Shown here one piece after another: positions 21,621 through 33,423 of a stretch of DNA of 64,000 nt; within the stretch, counting starts at the first letter, position 1, and each line of letters opens with the position of its first letter. The translations under genes were made by a program, and so were the position numbers. The DNA comes from Ostrinia nubilalis (taxonomy: Eukaryota > Arthropoda > Insecta > Lepidoptera > Crambidae), in the NCBI RefSeq assembly GCF_963855985.1, contig NC_087114.1, positions 3,125,001 through 3,189,000 on the forward strand, read 5' to 3'. Under the pieces are notes generated by a model. It had not been told where the DNA came from. It saw only the letters and a list, made by a program, of their open reading frames with translations, and did not search any database.

Positions 21621-23636
21621 GGGGTTAGTCCCAACGGCCCCGGTGGATCTGCCCCGTCAACGGGGCGGATGGGAAAAAGTGTTTCAACGACCCCGGTAGT
21701 CATAGTCTTAGCGTTCAACGGGGTGGATGGAACACATCAAGTGTCAACCACCCCGGTATATCGTTTAACGGGGCGGATGGATCAAATCAAGTTTCAACCA
21801 CCCCGGTATATCACAAAACGTGAAAGATGACACAGATCTAAAAGGTTCCACCTCGATATTGCATACCGAAAATAAAACCTGTTAACAAAATAAAAAAAAA
21901 TGTAAATAATAATCAGTTTTATTTAACAGTCACTGTTTAAAAAATCTTCAGCATAAAAGTAAGTTTAATTGTCACACAATATTATGGTCATAAAATATAG
22001 ATTACGTTTAGAATCACAGATGCACAATTGCATTAATCAATATTAATAACACTCTAATGTGATAAAAAGTAACTCTAAAATTGTTACAAAATATTATTAT
22101 TTAAGAATCACAGAAACGTAGGTAGTTACATTAATCAGTTGTTGATTAACAATAAAAGTAAGTTTAACTGTCACAAAATATTATGGTCATAAACTTAAAG
22201 ATTACTTTTAGAATCACAGATGCGCAATTGCATTAATCAGTCAATATTAATAACACTCTATTAGTCTAATGTAATGAAAAGTACCAAACTCTAAAATTGT
22301 TACAAAATATCATTGTTTAAGAATTATAGATACATAGTTACATTAATCAGTTGTTGATTAACAATAAAAGTAAGTTTAACTTTGCGTGGCACAAAAAGCT
22401 TAATAAAACAATTTAAAAAAGCAACCGAATATCATAGAGTTGTTAAACACACTGATCAGCGACGCCTCCTATTATGAAGTGATTTCAAAACAAGTAGAAA
22501 ATCTGTCAGCATCTCAGTAGTGTAATCGTTTACAGGATTCTTATTAATGATTTATTTAAGTAGTAGTTTAAGTACTATTGTTAATCAACACCTGATTTAT
22601 GTATCTACGTATCTGTGATTCTTAAAATAATCATATTTTGTAACAATTTTAGATTTCCTTGTTATTATTTGTTAGTGAGGAGTTTTAGAGTTACTTTTTA
22701 TCACATTAGACTATTTAAAGTGCTATTAATATTGACTGATTAATGCAATTGTGCATCTGTGATTCTAAAAGTAATCTTTAAGTTTCGTTCGTTCGTTCGT
22801 TCGTTTCAGCCAAATGACGTCCACTGCTGGACAAAGGCCTCCCCCAAGGTTTTCCACAATGAACGGTCCTGCGCTGCCCGCATCCAGGCTCTTCCCGCGA
22901 CCTTTACCAGATCGTCGGTCCACCTAGTAGGAGGCCTGCCCACGCTACGTCTTCCAGCCCGTGGTCGCCACTCGAGAACTTTCCTGCCCCAACGGCCATC
23001 GTCTCTACGAGCTATGTGCCCCGCCCACTGCCACTTGATTTTAGCAATTCTGCGAGCTATGTCGGTTACTTTAGTTCTCCTGCGGATCTCCTCATTTCTG
23101 ATTCGATCACGCATAATCTTTAAGTTTATGACCATAATATTTTGTGACAGTTAAACTTACTTTTATTGTTAATCAACAACTGATTAATGTAACTACGTAT
23201 CTGTGATTCTAAAATAATAATATTTTGTAACAATTTTAGAGTGACTTTTTATCACATTAGACTATTAGATTTTTATAATATTGACTGATTAATGCAACTG
23301 CGCATCTGTGATTCTAAACGTAATCTATAGGTTTATGACCATTATATTGTGTGACAATTAAACTTACTTTTATGCTGTATATTTTTTAAACAGTGACTGT
23401 TAAATAAAACTGATTATTTTATTAACAGGTTTTATTTTCGGTATGCAATACCGAGGTGGAACCTTTTAGATCTGTGTCATCTTTCACGTTTAGTGATATA
23501 CCGGGGTGGTTGACACTTGATGTGTTCCATCCACCCCGTTGAACGCTAAGACTATGACTACCGGGGTCGTTGAAACACTTTTTCCCATCCGCCCCGTTGA
23601 CGGGGCAGATCCACCGGGGCCGTTGGGACTAACCCC
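21621..23636. mobile_element. 2-kb foldback element with long inverted arms
   Basis: Ends are GGGGTTAGTCCCAACGGCCC and its complement. A 6-bp duplication AAAATT lies at 21615-21620 and 23637-23642. The arms (about 21621-22400 and 22530-23636, minus the RTE insertion) are near-identical inverted copies. The outer ~200 bp hold subterminal repeats of CAACCACCCCGGTATATC and AACGGGGCGGATGGA; the left arm has one extra unit. The inner arm has a ~200-bp tandem repeat (marker ATAAAAGTAAGTTTAA at 21953, 22152 and 22364). No transposase; superfamily unknown. Confidence 0.88.
22786..23113 (-). pseudogene. RTE 3'-end copy, C-terminus of reverse transcriptase ORF
   Basis: The minus-strand ORF ends ...RNEEIRRRTKVTDIARRI, WQWAGHIARRDDGRWGRKV, LEWRPRAGRRSVGRPPTRW, FVQQWTSFG, the usual C-terminus of RTE-clade polymerases. 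Only about 100 residues remain, without the catalytic RT motifs. A perfect 14-bp duplication TAATCTTTAAGTTT (22772-22785; 23114-23127) bounds it. The 3' tail is a short AACG repeat (CGTT on the plus strand). It inserted in the right arm of the 2-kb foldback element and is younger than it. The C-terminal frame is open, so it is a recent but 5'-truncated, inactive copy. Confidence 0.93.
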
Positions 23637-23741
23637 AAAATTGCACCTATCATTGCACCTTGCAAAATTACTCCTGAATCCGTCTCGTTGTATAGATAGA
23701 CAATTCAATATTTAATTATTCGTATATGGATTTGCGATTTG

Positions 23742-23952
23742 CATGGAAGGCGCTGGATGCAGGCCACTAGATTGTTTCATCCACGAAGACGCGCCCCACC
23801 AAATGTTGGTCGAGGGAAGCGCGGGATGCGGGGAGTTTGATCCGAGCAATCCGAGCGTCATTATTGTAGTGTGCGGGTGCACTCATGGACAAATTAGCGT
23901 GTACCGATAACACTCAAACATTAGCGGAAGAATGGTGGGGCACGTCTTCGTG
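23742..23952. mobile_element. RTE tail scrap, then a ~171-bp palindromic-end MITE
   Basis: GGAAGGCGCTGGATGCAGGC (from about 23742) is an RTE 3' fragment. Next, CCACGAAGACGCGCCCCACC at 23781-23800 is inverted at 23933-23952 (TGGTGGGGCACGTCTTCGTG), one mismatch, bounding a small element. No clear target duplication. Confidence 0.65.
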
Positions 23953-24444
23953 AATGGCACTATCTATAGTTATAATAGGTGCCATTTTCCAACAAAAATG
24001 TATAGTCCGATGTGCTGCTGTACATACGTGTTATCATATTGTGATATCGCAATGCAAGTGATAGGTATTCGTCGGTCAAAACAATTTGTATGTTAATGGT
24101 CGCAAACGTGACTCGCAATTGAGTTATTTATGTCATATTTTTTGCGATTAATTACACAAACATTGATAAAGTGCTGGTCAGTCTGACAAGACTATATCAA
24201 ACTGAGTAATTTAAGTCCAGGGTAAATGCAACTGGGTTCATGGAATGTAAATTCTAGCGGTGTTCCCATTATTTATCTTAATTGCCAAATTAAACAGTCT
24301 CGCACAGTTCTCACAAAGCCAAATATCCACATTATAATAAGTTTACTTAGTTACTTATCATAAATCGTCACAATGTGTGCTGTCGTCTATTTAGACTTTT
24401 TTATTATTGAATTCGACCCATAAGATTATCCCCCTATAGACTTA

Positions 24445-24590
24445 CGCCCGTATTCACAAACATTACTATGATGTCTCACAGTTGCGTGGACGCACAGGAC
24501 GACACACGAGCCAATCACAGAGCTCTATTTAACCCTGTGCGTTCGATTTCCTGCTTCACTTAAGCAAGCATCGTTTGTGAATACGGGTGT
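24445..24590 (+). mobile_element. MITE-B copy
   Basis: Ends CGCCCGTATTCACAAAC and GTTTGTGAATACGGGTG. TTA sits outside the left end and overlaps the right end. The inner blocks are those of the 7544 and 10731 copies. Confidence 0.87.
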
Positions 24591-24616
24591 TAGTCGGCCC
24601 ATATTGTACACATTTT

Positions 24617-24718
24617 GTGGCCGATAGTTGGGCCCGATTCTAATTTGTGAAGAATATCGGCCGAAACCAACATGTCCAGTCCATACTGATAAACAGCCAG
24701 ACTATCGGCCGATAAAAA
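24617..24718. mobile_element. MITE-C copy
   Basis: GTGGCCGATAGTTGGGCCCG is answered by CAGACTATCGGCCGATAAA. The middle has AAGAATATCGGCCG and GTCCATACTGATAAACAG, as in the tandem copies at 55985-56510 and the two copies at 58899-59208. Confidence 0.75.
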
Positions 24719-25105
24719 GGCTGCAGTCTTAACCTCTCCTTTTTAAAATCGAGTAAGGACATTAATAATGATTTGAGTCTTTATGGTCAAAGGTCACTGA
24801 CACCAAACCTGAAGCCCACAGCGTAGCCATCGTCCACTGGCTCCCAGCCAGAATTCCCAGCGTTTTGACAACATGCTTTATTGTTTCCGCGAACTTTCGT
24901 CCGTTCGGTTACACGGGTCTTAATTAATGTGTTAGTTAACATTCCTTTTTTAAAAGATCAAACCCTTTAATTTACGCAATAGAATTCAATTTTAAATTAA
25001 ATTCTACTAATTAAATCTACGGTATTTTGTTTCTGTAAGAATATAATTAAACATGGGTTTTTACAGACTGTCTAACCCTGGCACTATAGTTCTTTCAAAA
25101 TAGTG

Positions 25106-25247
25106 TACACTCAGCGTCAAATGGTTCGTGACACCCAAAGTGGCCAAAAAGTTGATAACACAACCTTATGTCAATTGTAACAAAGACATGTTGCGAACTT
25201 ATTGGCTACTTTGGGTGTCACGAACTGTAATGAAGCTGCTGACTGTA
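25106..25247. mobile_element. MITE-D copy (mariner-type, TA target)
   Basis: Ends TACACTCAGCGTCAAATGG and CTGCTGACTGTA. Long inverted arms carry TTCGTGACACCCAAAGTGGC and GGCTACTTTGGGTGTCACGA. Five copies exist in this window; intact copies end TACAGTCAGCGTCAAAT. Confidence 0.85.
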
Positions 25248-25427
25248 CTGTACTTCTCTATTGTTTATTATTTGATTATTTGTAATTTAGAAACAACTAG
25301 GTAACAGACGTTGGCTCATCGAGCTAAATTAAATACTCTATCTTATGCAGATGTAATAAGCGCGATTTTGCATAAAAAATTATGTGCCGTCGACTGTTCT
25401 ATTGGCATTAGATTTGTTAAAACCATG

Positions 25428-25585
25428 TTGCTAACTACGGGACTATTCCCACCTCTCGTTCCCACCGCTGCAACTCCTGTGTAACCAGGATCCACAGCCT
25501 GGCCGCCAATAAAAACCTAACCATTGAAGGAACATTTGTCACGGGGAATGTTAAACTGTCATTGGACCCGCAACTAAATTAATCA
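25428..25585 (+). repeat. Repeat R copy
   Basis: Contains CTGCAACTCCTGTGTAACCA, GGATCCACAGCCTGGCCGCC, AACTGTCATTGGACCCGCAA and AAATTAATCAGAAGAAC. Shared with 49050-49170, the split copy at 11400-12155 and part of 54920-54965. Origin unknown. Confidence 0.75.
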
Positions 25586-27711
25586 GAAGAACATACGAGG
25601 AGTTCGAAGTTAAGCTTCGACTGGTCCTATGATAATGCTAAGCTATCCTCCATCCCACTTACACCCCTTATTTATTCACGATAATGTAGCTTATTCAACC
25701 CTTTTAAAAATAGCAAAACAACCCGCCGACCCCCGGATGCTAGTAAAATGGGGATGATTTGGAACATCCGAACCTAAACACTGTCAAGAGGGTGGGGGGT
25801 CTAACAGCCACCCCTTATAGGGTGACCAACATTAACCAAGATTTTAAGGGTTTGTTTTTATTTTAATGTAGCTTTTATCTTTACGGTTAACCTGTGTGGA
25901 TTTAGAATTAGATACTTTTATGTTTATTCTGATGTATATCTGTAAATATTCATCAACATTCGCACAGTAATTTGAATGGATCCCTAAACATGCATCCATC
26001 CCTAAACATGCATGAGATGTGTTTGAATGACCTATTCGATTTCCAAACCGAAGCTGAGCGAAGAGGTGTTGTGGAAATATTGGATTCAAAAATCATCCCT
26101 TCTCCTCTTCGCTGTGGTGGAAAGCGGCCCTTAGGGACGGACCGTATTTATTAGCAACTGTGAAGGTGTAATCTGTTATATTTGATAAAGTGTCTGATAC
26201 TTTATTTGACGGTTATTTGTATTAGGTGAGGGCATTCCGTTTATCTTGTTATTTTGCCCAAATTCTTTATTGTATTGTCCGGACTGTAGTGTTTGTAATA
26301 GAGAATATCACGGAATGTTGTACATAACATTTTAATATTTATCTACAAAGAAGTACTACCTTGTCACGTCATAATATGTCATTGTTACCCCTCCCGTGCC
26401 GCTCCCATACCTCAGGCACTGATTGATTGAAGCGCTAGACTTATAGTACAGTCTATTTTCAAAATAACAGGCAAAATGATTAGAAATAGTTTATCCTTTA
26501 AAAGGTGTGGCGTCATATTTGAAAACGTGTACCGTGTTATTTTCCTCTTACTGATATCGAACCTTGACTTTGCGGACCATAGGTAATCATTTTAGGAAAC
26601 TCGGGCACCCAAATCGTCGTTTTATCGGCTTAAAACTAAAAATAAAACTAGAATGATAATATTTTATTGCGTATTCTTTTTTTGCGTAATAATGTCCAAA
26701 AGAATTGATTCAATTGAAAATCTTTTTATAAATACGTAATGCAGCCACGAAAAGTACAAAAAGTACGCTTCTCCTAATCCCACTATCGCCGTCTCTTTTC
26801 AAAAGTACCCACATATCAAAAGTTATCCAATTTATTACACCGCCCACTCTCAACGGGGGCGGACGTGTTTATTTCACGTCGTTTTGTGCACGCGCACAAG
26901 CCTGGAACGCTTTCAAATATGCGACAGTTTTTTTACTAACTTTGGGACGAGGAAGTTGCAAAAATAAACCAGCGTTAAAAGTTTACGGGGATGTGGATAT
27001 TACAATATGCAGGATTTATGTGTATTTTTATTTTTGTAAAAAAAATATAACTTAGTCTTGTGGTTTATTTCCGCAACACTAACCTAATTAAATAACCCTC
27101 CTTCTGGCGCAGTCGGGTTAAAAGCTACCATTCTGGGGTGGGCCCGGCCCGATTACACATTTCGAAGTTTTCATACTTCAAAAAAGTATTCCATCGCCTA
27201 TGTTCATCGGTAATGTAGGATTCTAATAATTCAAATCGTTTTAGTAGTTTCGGAGCCTATCCATGCATACAAACAACTTTTTCTGGTGTTAATTTTACGA
27301 CACCTCACGTAGTGAATAACTTGTATTCTAAAGCTAGAAAAAGAACGACTGTCCGAAATTCAAATATCTTTAAGCAAAGTATTAAAGGGGTAGTTAAATA
27401 CTTACTGCACCCATTTTGACTGTGTCGTAGGGGTGACCTGAACCTACGTCGCTCACGTAAGACCGGATCCAATCCCGGAGGATTAAACGACGTTAGTGTA
27501 ACACAGTACACTCTCGCTACGTACACAAAGAGGTCATAATTGAATGTCAAAAGAACCTTCCAGCCAATGCCGTGTCCTTGTCCAATGAAGGGCTTTAGAT
27601 AAGGACAGGTGATATAGGGGGTGAAAGCAGATTTTGTAACCCTACCTCGTTTTCCAATTAATCTGCCGTAATATGTTGTTGATGTTGTTTGTCTGTGATC
27701 CGAGTGCCGAC
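25586..27711. other. Long stretch with almost no recognised feature
   Basis: Contains a reverse CCCTCCTTCTGGCGCAGTCG LINE-tail scrap at 27097-27118. No other repeat, RNA gene or convincing exon seen. Confidence 0.4.
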
Positions 27712-28322
27712 CTTAGATTAATAAAACCTAGATAGATAGTCAGTGCACGAAAGGTGAGGCAGTTTTTAGGGAGCCGGCACGGCTTACCCGTAAACGTCAC
27801 ATGAACTGTCAAAGTGAAAAATTGGTAAACACGTCCGACGAATTTTAATTAATAAAACGGTTTGTGCTGTGAAAGGGTGTCTAAAATACATCAGAAAAAC
27901 AAAAGAAAGTGACCAGTGTTACATTTCATAAGTAAGTACTACGATTCGACGCGTATTTTGCTTGAATTTGGCTTTCAAAAATTAAATACGGGAATGATAC
28001 CAGTAACAAGAAAATTTATTTCCCAATTGTTCGCCGTACAAATACACTTCCTTTTTTATGAAATCGAGACTTTTAAGTCAATTTATCTTATTGTTATTAG
28101 GTAGGTACTTTGAATTCAATAAATAAGTAAGTACATGATGCGTTTTGTTTTTGTTCATTATAAAATTATTAAAAACGTATTAAAAATTTCCCTACTTTCG
28201 GGAAAATCGCCTTCACTGTCTACACTCCCCAACAAAATTGACACTAATGACATAAGATTTTTGCCTCACTCTTGACGAAGCGTTTGTATGAAGACTATCC
28301 ATCTAGGTTTTATTAATCTAAG
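27712..28322. mobile_element. 612-bp non-autonomous DNA transposon, copy 2
   Basis: Same family as 11477-12088, with about 12 differences over its length. Terminal repeats begin CTTAGATTAATAAAACCTAG. A perfect 8-bp duplication GTGCCGAC lies at 27704-27711 and 28323-28330. The 62-codon ORF (27916-28104) differs at one residue. Both copies with unmutated duplications indicate recent, independent insertion. Confidence 0.93.
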
Positions 28323-28330
28323 GTGCCGAC

Positions 28331-29270
28331 AATTAGAAGAAGAGCTTGTTAGGTACAGTTTTACCGGTTTTGTTTTTAATCCTCCTAATTAAAGGGTAAA
28401 CGAGTATTATTTACAAGGTCTAGGAGTTATATTGCGTACTTTTCTTTTTCTTTTTGAAACGTCAATATTTTATTTTTATTTCGAGAAAAAGCTGTAAACT
28501 AAAGGTCGTGTTCATTGCTAAAATCTAAACCATTACAAAATGAGCTTTCCAAATCCGTTTTGAATGAAATTACTTTAGTTAATTAGTTATACAGTGTAGT
28601 GTGACACTCGATTTAACAGACAGACTCCTTATAACGTCGGAATATGTTGACTTTGTTGGTTTACCTTGATTTTTTGCTATAATAATAATGTTTGTCTCGA
28701 AGCGCTGGTAGGGCCCAAAAGATAAGGAGACATGTAAAGTGCTCCATAAGTGCTACCTTTTTTTATTACTATATTTTGATGTTCGTAAGTGCCACTAGTG
28801 GTCTAAACTGAATAAAATATTTTTGATTTGACCGTGTCTCTTTAGTTAATAAGTTTATACTATAGTTCATAATGTAACGTGACGAACGTCTAGTAATGGC
28901 CTGCCATTGGCTGCTCATGATCATGATTTTCTGAAAATTGAGACATGCTAGACTGTGGTTCCTTATCTAGTTTCAATAAGATACATATTGCAACAGAAGT
29001 TTGTCGACTGTAGATTCCAAAGTCCCAGTTGAAATAAAGCTTCGTGCGAGAAAACTCAACTTACACGTGCTCGAAACGTGATAGCTCCCGGGAAATGTAT
29101 TTGAGCGCTAGGTTTCAGTCTCACTACTTTGTTTTGGTGTGTTGATTAACTGCTTACATAATTTAGCGAAAGACGACCTAAATAAAGTGACATTTAATTT
29201 AGTTGTAACAGGTTCTATATTTCTACAAAAAATAAATAAATATCTTTGGACTATGTGAACTGTGTGTGTG
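28331..29270. other. Stretch with no recognised feature
   Basis: AT-rich; no gene, no repeat shared within the window. Confidence 0.4.
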
Positions 29271-29274
29271 GAGA

Positions 29275-29515
29275 TTAACCCCAAACTAAAGTAAGCAATT
29301 AATATGCTTGTGTTATGGGTGCTATCTTAACGGATATAGGTACTGACTATACTGAACTTATAGTATACTTTTTAAATATATTATAGGATAGTAACACCCA
29401 GACCCGTCACAGAAATTAAAATACATCATTTCAATTTCTACCCGGCCGGGAATCGAACCTAGGACCTCTCGGTATAGTAGTCCGTTTAAAACCACTACAC
29501 CAAACGGCCAACAAA
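29275..29515 (-). mobile_element. tRNA-derived SINE
   Basis: On the minus strand GGCCGTTTGGTGTAGTGGTT is a good tRNA box-A region and GGTTCGATTCCCGGCCGGG a box-B arm with a paired T stem. The tail has ATTAATTGCTTACTTTAGTTTGGGGTTAA-like sequence, as in the SINE at 19087. The long non-tRNA body argues against a functional tRNA. Confidence 0.8.
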
Positions 29516-29993
29516 AAATGCACGTAAGTTCTACATTTTAACTTAATAACTAAGAATAAGGGAAATACGATCTCGTACCAAAACGCAAAATTATTTGATT
29601 ATATTAAGTTTTTATGACAAGGTAAAGCTACAACTTTATGTCCTTGATGCTTCAGGCATAAAATCGTCACATTTACAAACAGTACGTATAACCACGGTAA
29701 TAAAGATTTTTTTTGTTTGTATCATAATTAGCCCTTAAATTACATGTCGTTATTATCTTTTATGGATACATGAGTCATACGTATCTTTAGTGCCAACACG
29801 CTATGTACAGCCTTAGCCATTACAAACGGCTTGTTATCGCAAAATTGAGTTATGCAACCTTGCCCACACAAATTAGGAATTGATAAATGCCAGAAATTTT
29901 CGACGTAACTCTTCCAGCTCTTCACCTATGTACCTACCTTGCAATGTGAAAAAAAGTTTCTTTTGTCATTAAAGTGGCAGTGATAGATTTCTA

Positions 29994-30045
29994 GAAGCAG
30001 TAATTCAAAGAGTAGGCATTTGCCTACTCTTTGAATTACTGCTTC
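29994..30045. repeat. Perfect 25-bp palindrome with 2-base loop
   Basis: 29994-30018 and 30021-30045 are perfect complements (left arm starts GAAGCAGTAATTCAAAGAGT). It is not bounded by a recognisable transposon. A snap-back duplication is likely. Confidence 0.95.
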
Positions 30046-31266
30046 AAGTAATCAAGTTCCTTGTCCTTCACTCTTCTCATAATAGTTTACCACCTCTCGT
30101 CATACCACCGGTTTCATGTCTGAGTTCTTTTCGGGTTTAGCTGTACGACTCTGAAATAGAACTTTTAGAACTAGAATTAAGTTTTCTTTTAGACAAGTTG
30201 TTCTTTGGATTGGAATTATTGGATTATCCTGCCAACCACCCAAATGAAACTGCAAAACTTACACGAAGTTTTTCCAGTGACAGTAATCTCATCTCTACTA
30301 ATGCTTACTTATTTAAAAATACAGGGCGTAATAAGCGTACCTAATACACGGTATTTCACCCTGTATTTTTATACTTTCCCCGTTGACTCCCTCGGATTCC
30401 AGAACAGATTAGGGGTCGGATGCCGAGCGTTCCAGCCGTTAGATTGTTTGGAACACATCCAGGATCGTTATGCGAATATTAAAAGATGGGAAACTGCTGA
30501 ACTGAACTCTGTCAACTTCGATCCGAGATGGATTTGGTATAATGTTGAGATTTTATGCTATTTGGTTTGGATGAAGCCGGTTTTATATTTTTCTGACGTG
30601 GTGGCGTGACGCATTATCCTAAATGATGGTGATGTTCAAATAAAACAAATGAAATTAAATAAAATAAATTCTTACAATTAGCTGATTAAATCCAATGCAG
30701 AATCTCTGTGAAAAAGTCTGCCAAATCTGTCGAATCGTTCTCAAGTAATGAAACTCATTTTATTTTTGTATGTAGGCTTTTAAAAGGCGCTTTTATACGT
30801 CTTTACTTAGTATTAACCTTACCACTGCTTAGGGACAATAAATGGGCCAGTGCTCAAATACTCCTCGTAAGGAAAGCAATGAAGTAATATAAATGTATTT
30901 TTTATTTTGTATTGAAGGCATTTGATTTCGTTATCTTCATGTTCTAATGATTTATTTTTTTGTTTCAGGTAAGTACTTTGAAATCACATTCTAGCTGTGC
31001 GAGTCACATCAGGTATTTTTAAAAAGCTTTCACAATGATGGATGGACTTTGGCAAACGTTTTTGCCTTTATCAATAGATTTTGTAGCATTAGGGTAAAAA
31101 ATCGCATGCGAAATCATCCAAGTACAGTTCCTATTCGATTTGCAAAGATAAAGTTACTATCTGATCTGAAATAAATGATATTTATAACTTTATCTAACAA
31201 ATAAAGATTGCTGATTACCGGTATCATTTGTTGATAATCTCAAGACCTGTGAAATTGAAAGTTTAT
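30046..31266. other. Island without recognised repeats, containing a splice-like site
   Basis: No transposon seen. It holds a 134-codon ORF (30205-30609) with no recognised domain. The recursive-splice candidate at 30,969 lies within. Confidence 0.45.
30942..30976 (+). promoter_or_regulatory. Candidate recursive splice site 1
   Basis: The order is TTCTAATGA (branch-point-like, CTAAT), a T-rich tract TTTATTTTTTTGTTT, CAG (3' splice end at 30968), then immediately GTAAGTACT (5' splice start at 30969). A perfect 3' site fused to a strong 5' site is the signature of a zero-length exon (ratchet point), known from long Drosophila introns. A single 16-mer match could arise by chance; the second site at 51307 on the same strand strengthens it. 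Confidence 0.55.
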
Positions 31267-31380
31267 GCCCGTTTTCACCATCAATCCCTAAGTTTTAAGT
31301 AACCCCTATGGTAACACGTAATATGAATTTTGTTGGCATAGGGGTCACTTAAAAATTAGGGATTGATGGTGAAAACGGGC
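31267..31380. mobile_element. MITE-A, complete copy
   Basis: Ends GCCCGTTTTCACCATCAATC and GATTGATGGTGAAAACGGGC, perfect inverted repeats, with further inverted pairing (TAAGTAACCCCTATG, CATAGGGGTCACTTA). 114 bp. Confidence 0.9.
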
Positions 31381-31483
31381 ACTAGTCTATCTAACTGATA
31401 AGCTTCTAATAGGATATCAGGAACTTTACCGTCACTGGTGTAATAGACTCTAAGGCAAAATTATGATCGTAGGCTTAGGATCT

Positions 31484-31572
31484 AACGCCAGTATTCAAAA
31501 TATGAGTAGTATGAGGTATCACAGTGCGCGTGAACGCACAGGGTTACACGAACCAATCACAGAGCTCTATTC
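31484..31572 (+). mobile_element. MITE-B, truncated copy
   Basis: Starts AACGCCAGTATTCA and stops after ACGAACCAATCACAGAGCTC; the right half is missing. Confidence 0.8.
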
Positions 31573-31588
31573 TGCGTAAGCCTTAGAT

Positions 31589-31785
31589 CATTGGTTCCCA
31601 AAGTGGGGGGCGCAAAGACCTTTAAAGGGGGGCGCGGGCGGGCCATCTGTAAGGAACCTGGGACCGCTAAGAGAATGCATTCCAGACTGCTCTTGGTCGT
31701 ATACCAATAAATAATCTTGAATGGGGCGCGGATTTTTTTGTATGGTCGAAAGGGGGCGCGTCTCAAATAAGTTTGGGAACCAATG
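31589..31785. mobile_element. hAT-type MITE
   Basis: Ends CATTGGTTCCCAAAGT and GTTTGGGAACCAATG. A perfect 8-bp duplication CCTTAGAT lies at 31581-31588 and 31786-31793. The interior is rich in GGGGGGCGCG blocks. 197 bp. Confidence 0.93.
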
Positions 31786-31886
31786 CCTTAGATCATAATT
31801 TTGAAGCCTTTGCGCCTGTCTTTTACCTTAGACATAAAAGACCTCCGTAAATCCAAAACCCTCCCATAAAACCATTACGCGATATG

Positions 31887-32912
31887 AGTACTTATGAGCA
31901 ACATATTAGGCACAATGTGGCGTGATGGCGTCGCACATGGCTATAACAGACACAGAAATAACCGTGCGATATAGGGCGGGAGCGTTTGCAACATACGAAC
32001 TGTGTTGGCCAAGACGTTTAGTGATGCGCTCTTATCGAGTCGGTGACCGATTCTTTTCAGCCAAATGACGTCCACTGCTGGACAAAGGCCTCCCACAAGT
32101 ACTTATGAGCTTATGAGCGACATAATTAGGCACAATGTGGCGTGATGGCGTCGCACATGGCTATAACAGACACAGAAATAACCGTGCGATATAGGGCGGG
32201 AGCGTTTGCAACATACGAACTGTGTTGGCCAAGACGGTTAGTGATGCGGTCTTATCGAGTCGGTGTCCGATTCGTTTCAGCCAAATGACGTCCACTGCTG
32301 GACAACGGCCTCCCACAAGTACTTATGAGCAACATATTAGGCACAATGTGGCGTGATGGCGTCGCACATGGCTATAACAGACACAGAAATAACCGTGCGA
32401 TATAGGGCGGGAGCGTTTGCAACATACGAACTGTGTTGGCCAAGACGGTTAGTGATGCGGTCTTATCGAGTCGGTGTCCGATTCGTTTCAGCCAAATGAC
32501 GTCCACTGCTGGACAAAGGCCTCCCCCAAGTACTTAAGCAACATATTAGGCACAATGTGGCGTGATGGCGTCCGTCGCACATGGCCATAACAGACACAGA
32601 AATAACCGTGCGATATAGGGCGGGAGCGTTTGCAACATACGAACTGTGTTGGCCAAGACGGTTAGTGATGCGCTCTTATCGAGTCGGTGTCCGATTCGTT
32701 TCAGCAAAATGACGTCCACTGCTGGACAAAGGCCTCCCACAAGTACTTATGAGCTTATGAGCGACATAATTAGGCACAATGTGGCGTGATGGCGTCGCAC
32801 ATGGCTATAACAGACACAGAAATAACCGTGCGATATAGGGCGGGAGCGTTTGCAACATACAAACTATGTTGGCCAAGACCCCAAGACGGTTGTAGTGATG
32901 CGCTCGTCCTAT
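31887..32912. repeat. Tandem array, 211-219-bp unit, about 5 copies
   Basis: Units start at 31887, 32099, 32318, 32529 and 32742 (AGTACTTATGAGC or AGTACTTAAGC). Each holds CACAATGTGGCGTGATGGCG, GTGCGATATAGGGCGGGAGC and TTATCGAGTCGGTG. The first four end with CAGCCAAATGACGTCCACTG CTGGACAAAGG, the 3' end of an RTE element in minus orientation. Units differ by few bases plus small indels. ORFs in it are artefacts. Confidence 0.92.
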
Positions 32913-33423
32913 GAGAAAATACTTAGGGTAGTGTAGTGTAATCCAAGGCGTATTTATCTGGATGTCCCTTCGCCTGTACCTAACCAGTTTTATGGCTTCT
33001 ATTAATGTCTCTTATGTCACACACGTCACATGGCGTTAATGGTGCGGTGAAAACTGTGCTTTTAGACGCAAACACCATAATAACGTAATATACTCGTTTG
33101 GATGATTCTGTAATGATGTCAACGGATCACGTAATGAGCTGGTTTTTCTTATGGAGCAATGCCATCTTTTTTATTGAAATTCACGTTAAAAATTAAAAAA
33201 GTGTAATAAAGATGCTTCAAAGTTGTTAGGCAATCCAGACATGTGACGTTATCTGAGGTGACATATTTTTTTTAGTTTAGTAGATTATACAACTTGCAAG
33301 CATTAAAAGAAAATGACGGTGATTGTTAATACAGTCATATATGAATTTTGTGTGTGCTTCAAAAACGTTATGTAGTTGTTATAAGTACGTTTTTTATTAG
33401 TTTGATATGTTATCGACTGTACG
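32913..33423. other. Stretch with no recognised feature
   Basis: Nothing recognised. Confidence 0.4.

Noticed and set aside
30205..30609. 134-codon plus-strand ORF
   Set aside because: No family signature. It could be a chance ORF in an intronic island.
31887..32912. CRISPR-like array
   Set aside because: Units are ~213 bp and homogeneous throughout, with no short repeat/variable spacer pattern, in a eukaryotic genome.
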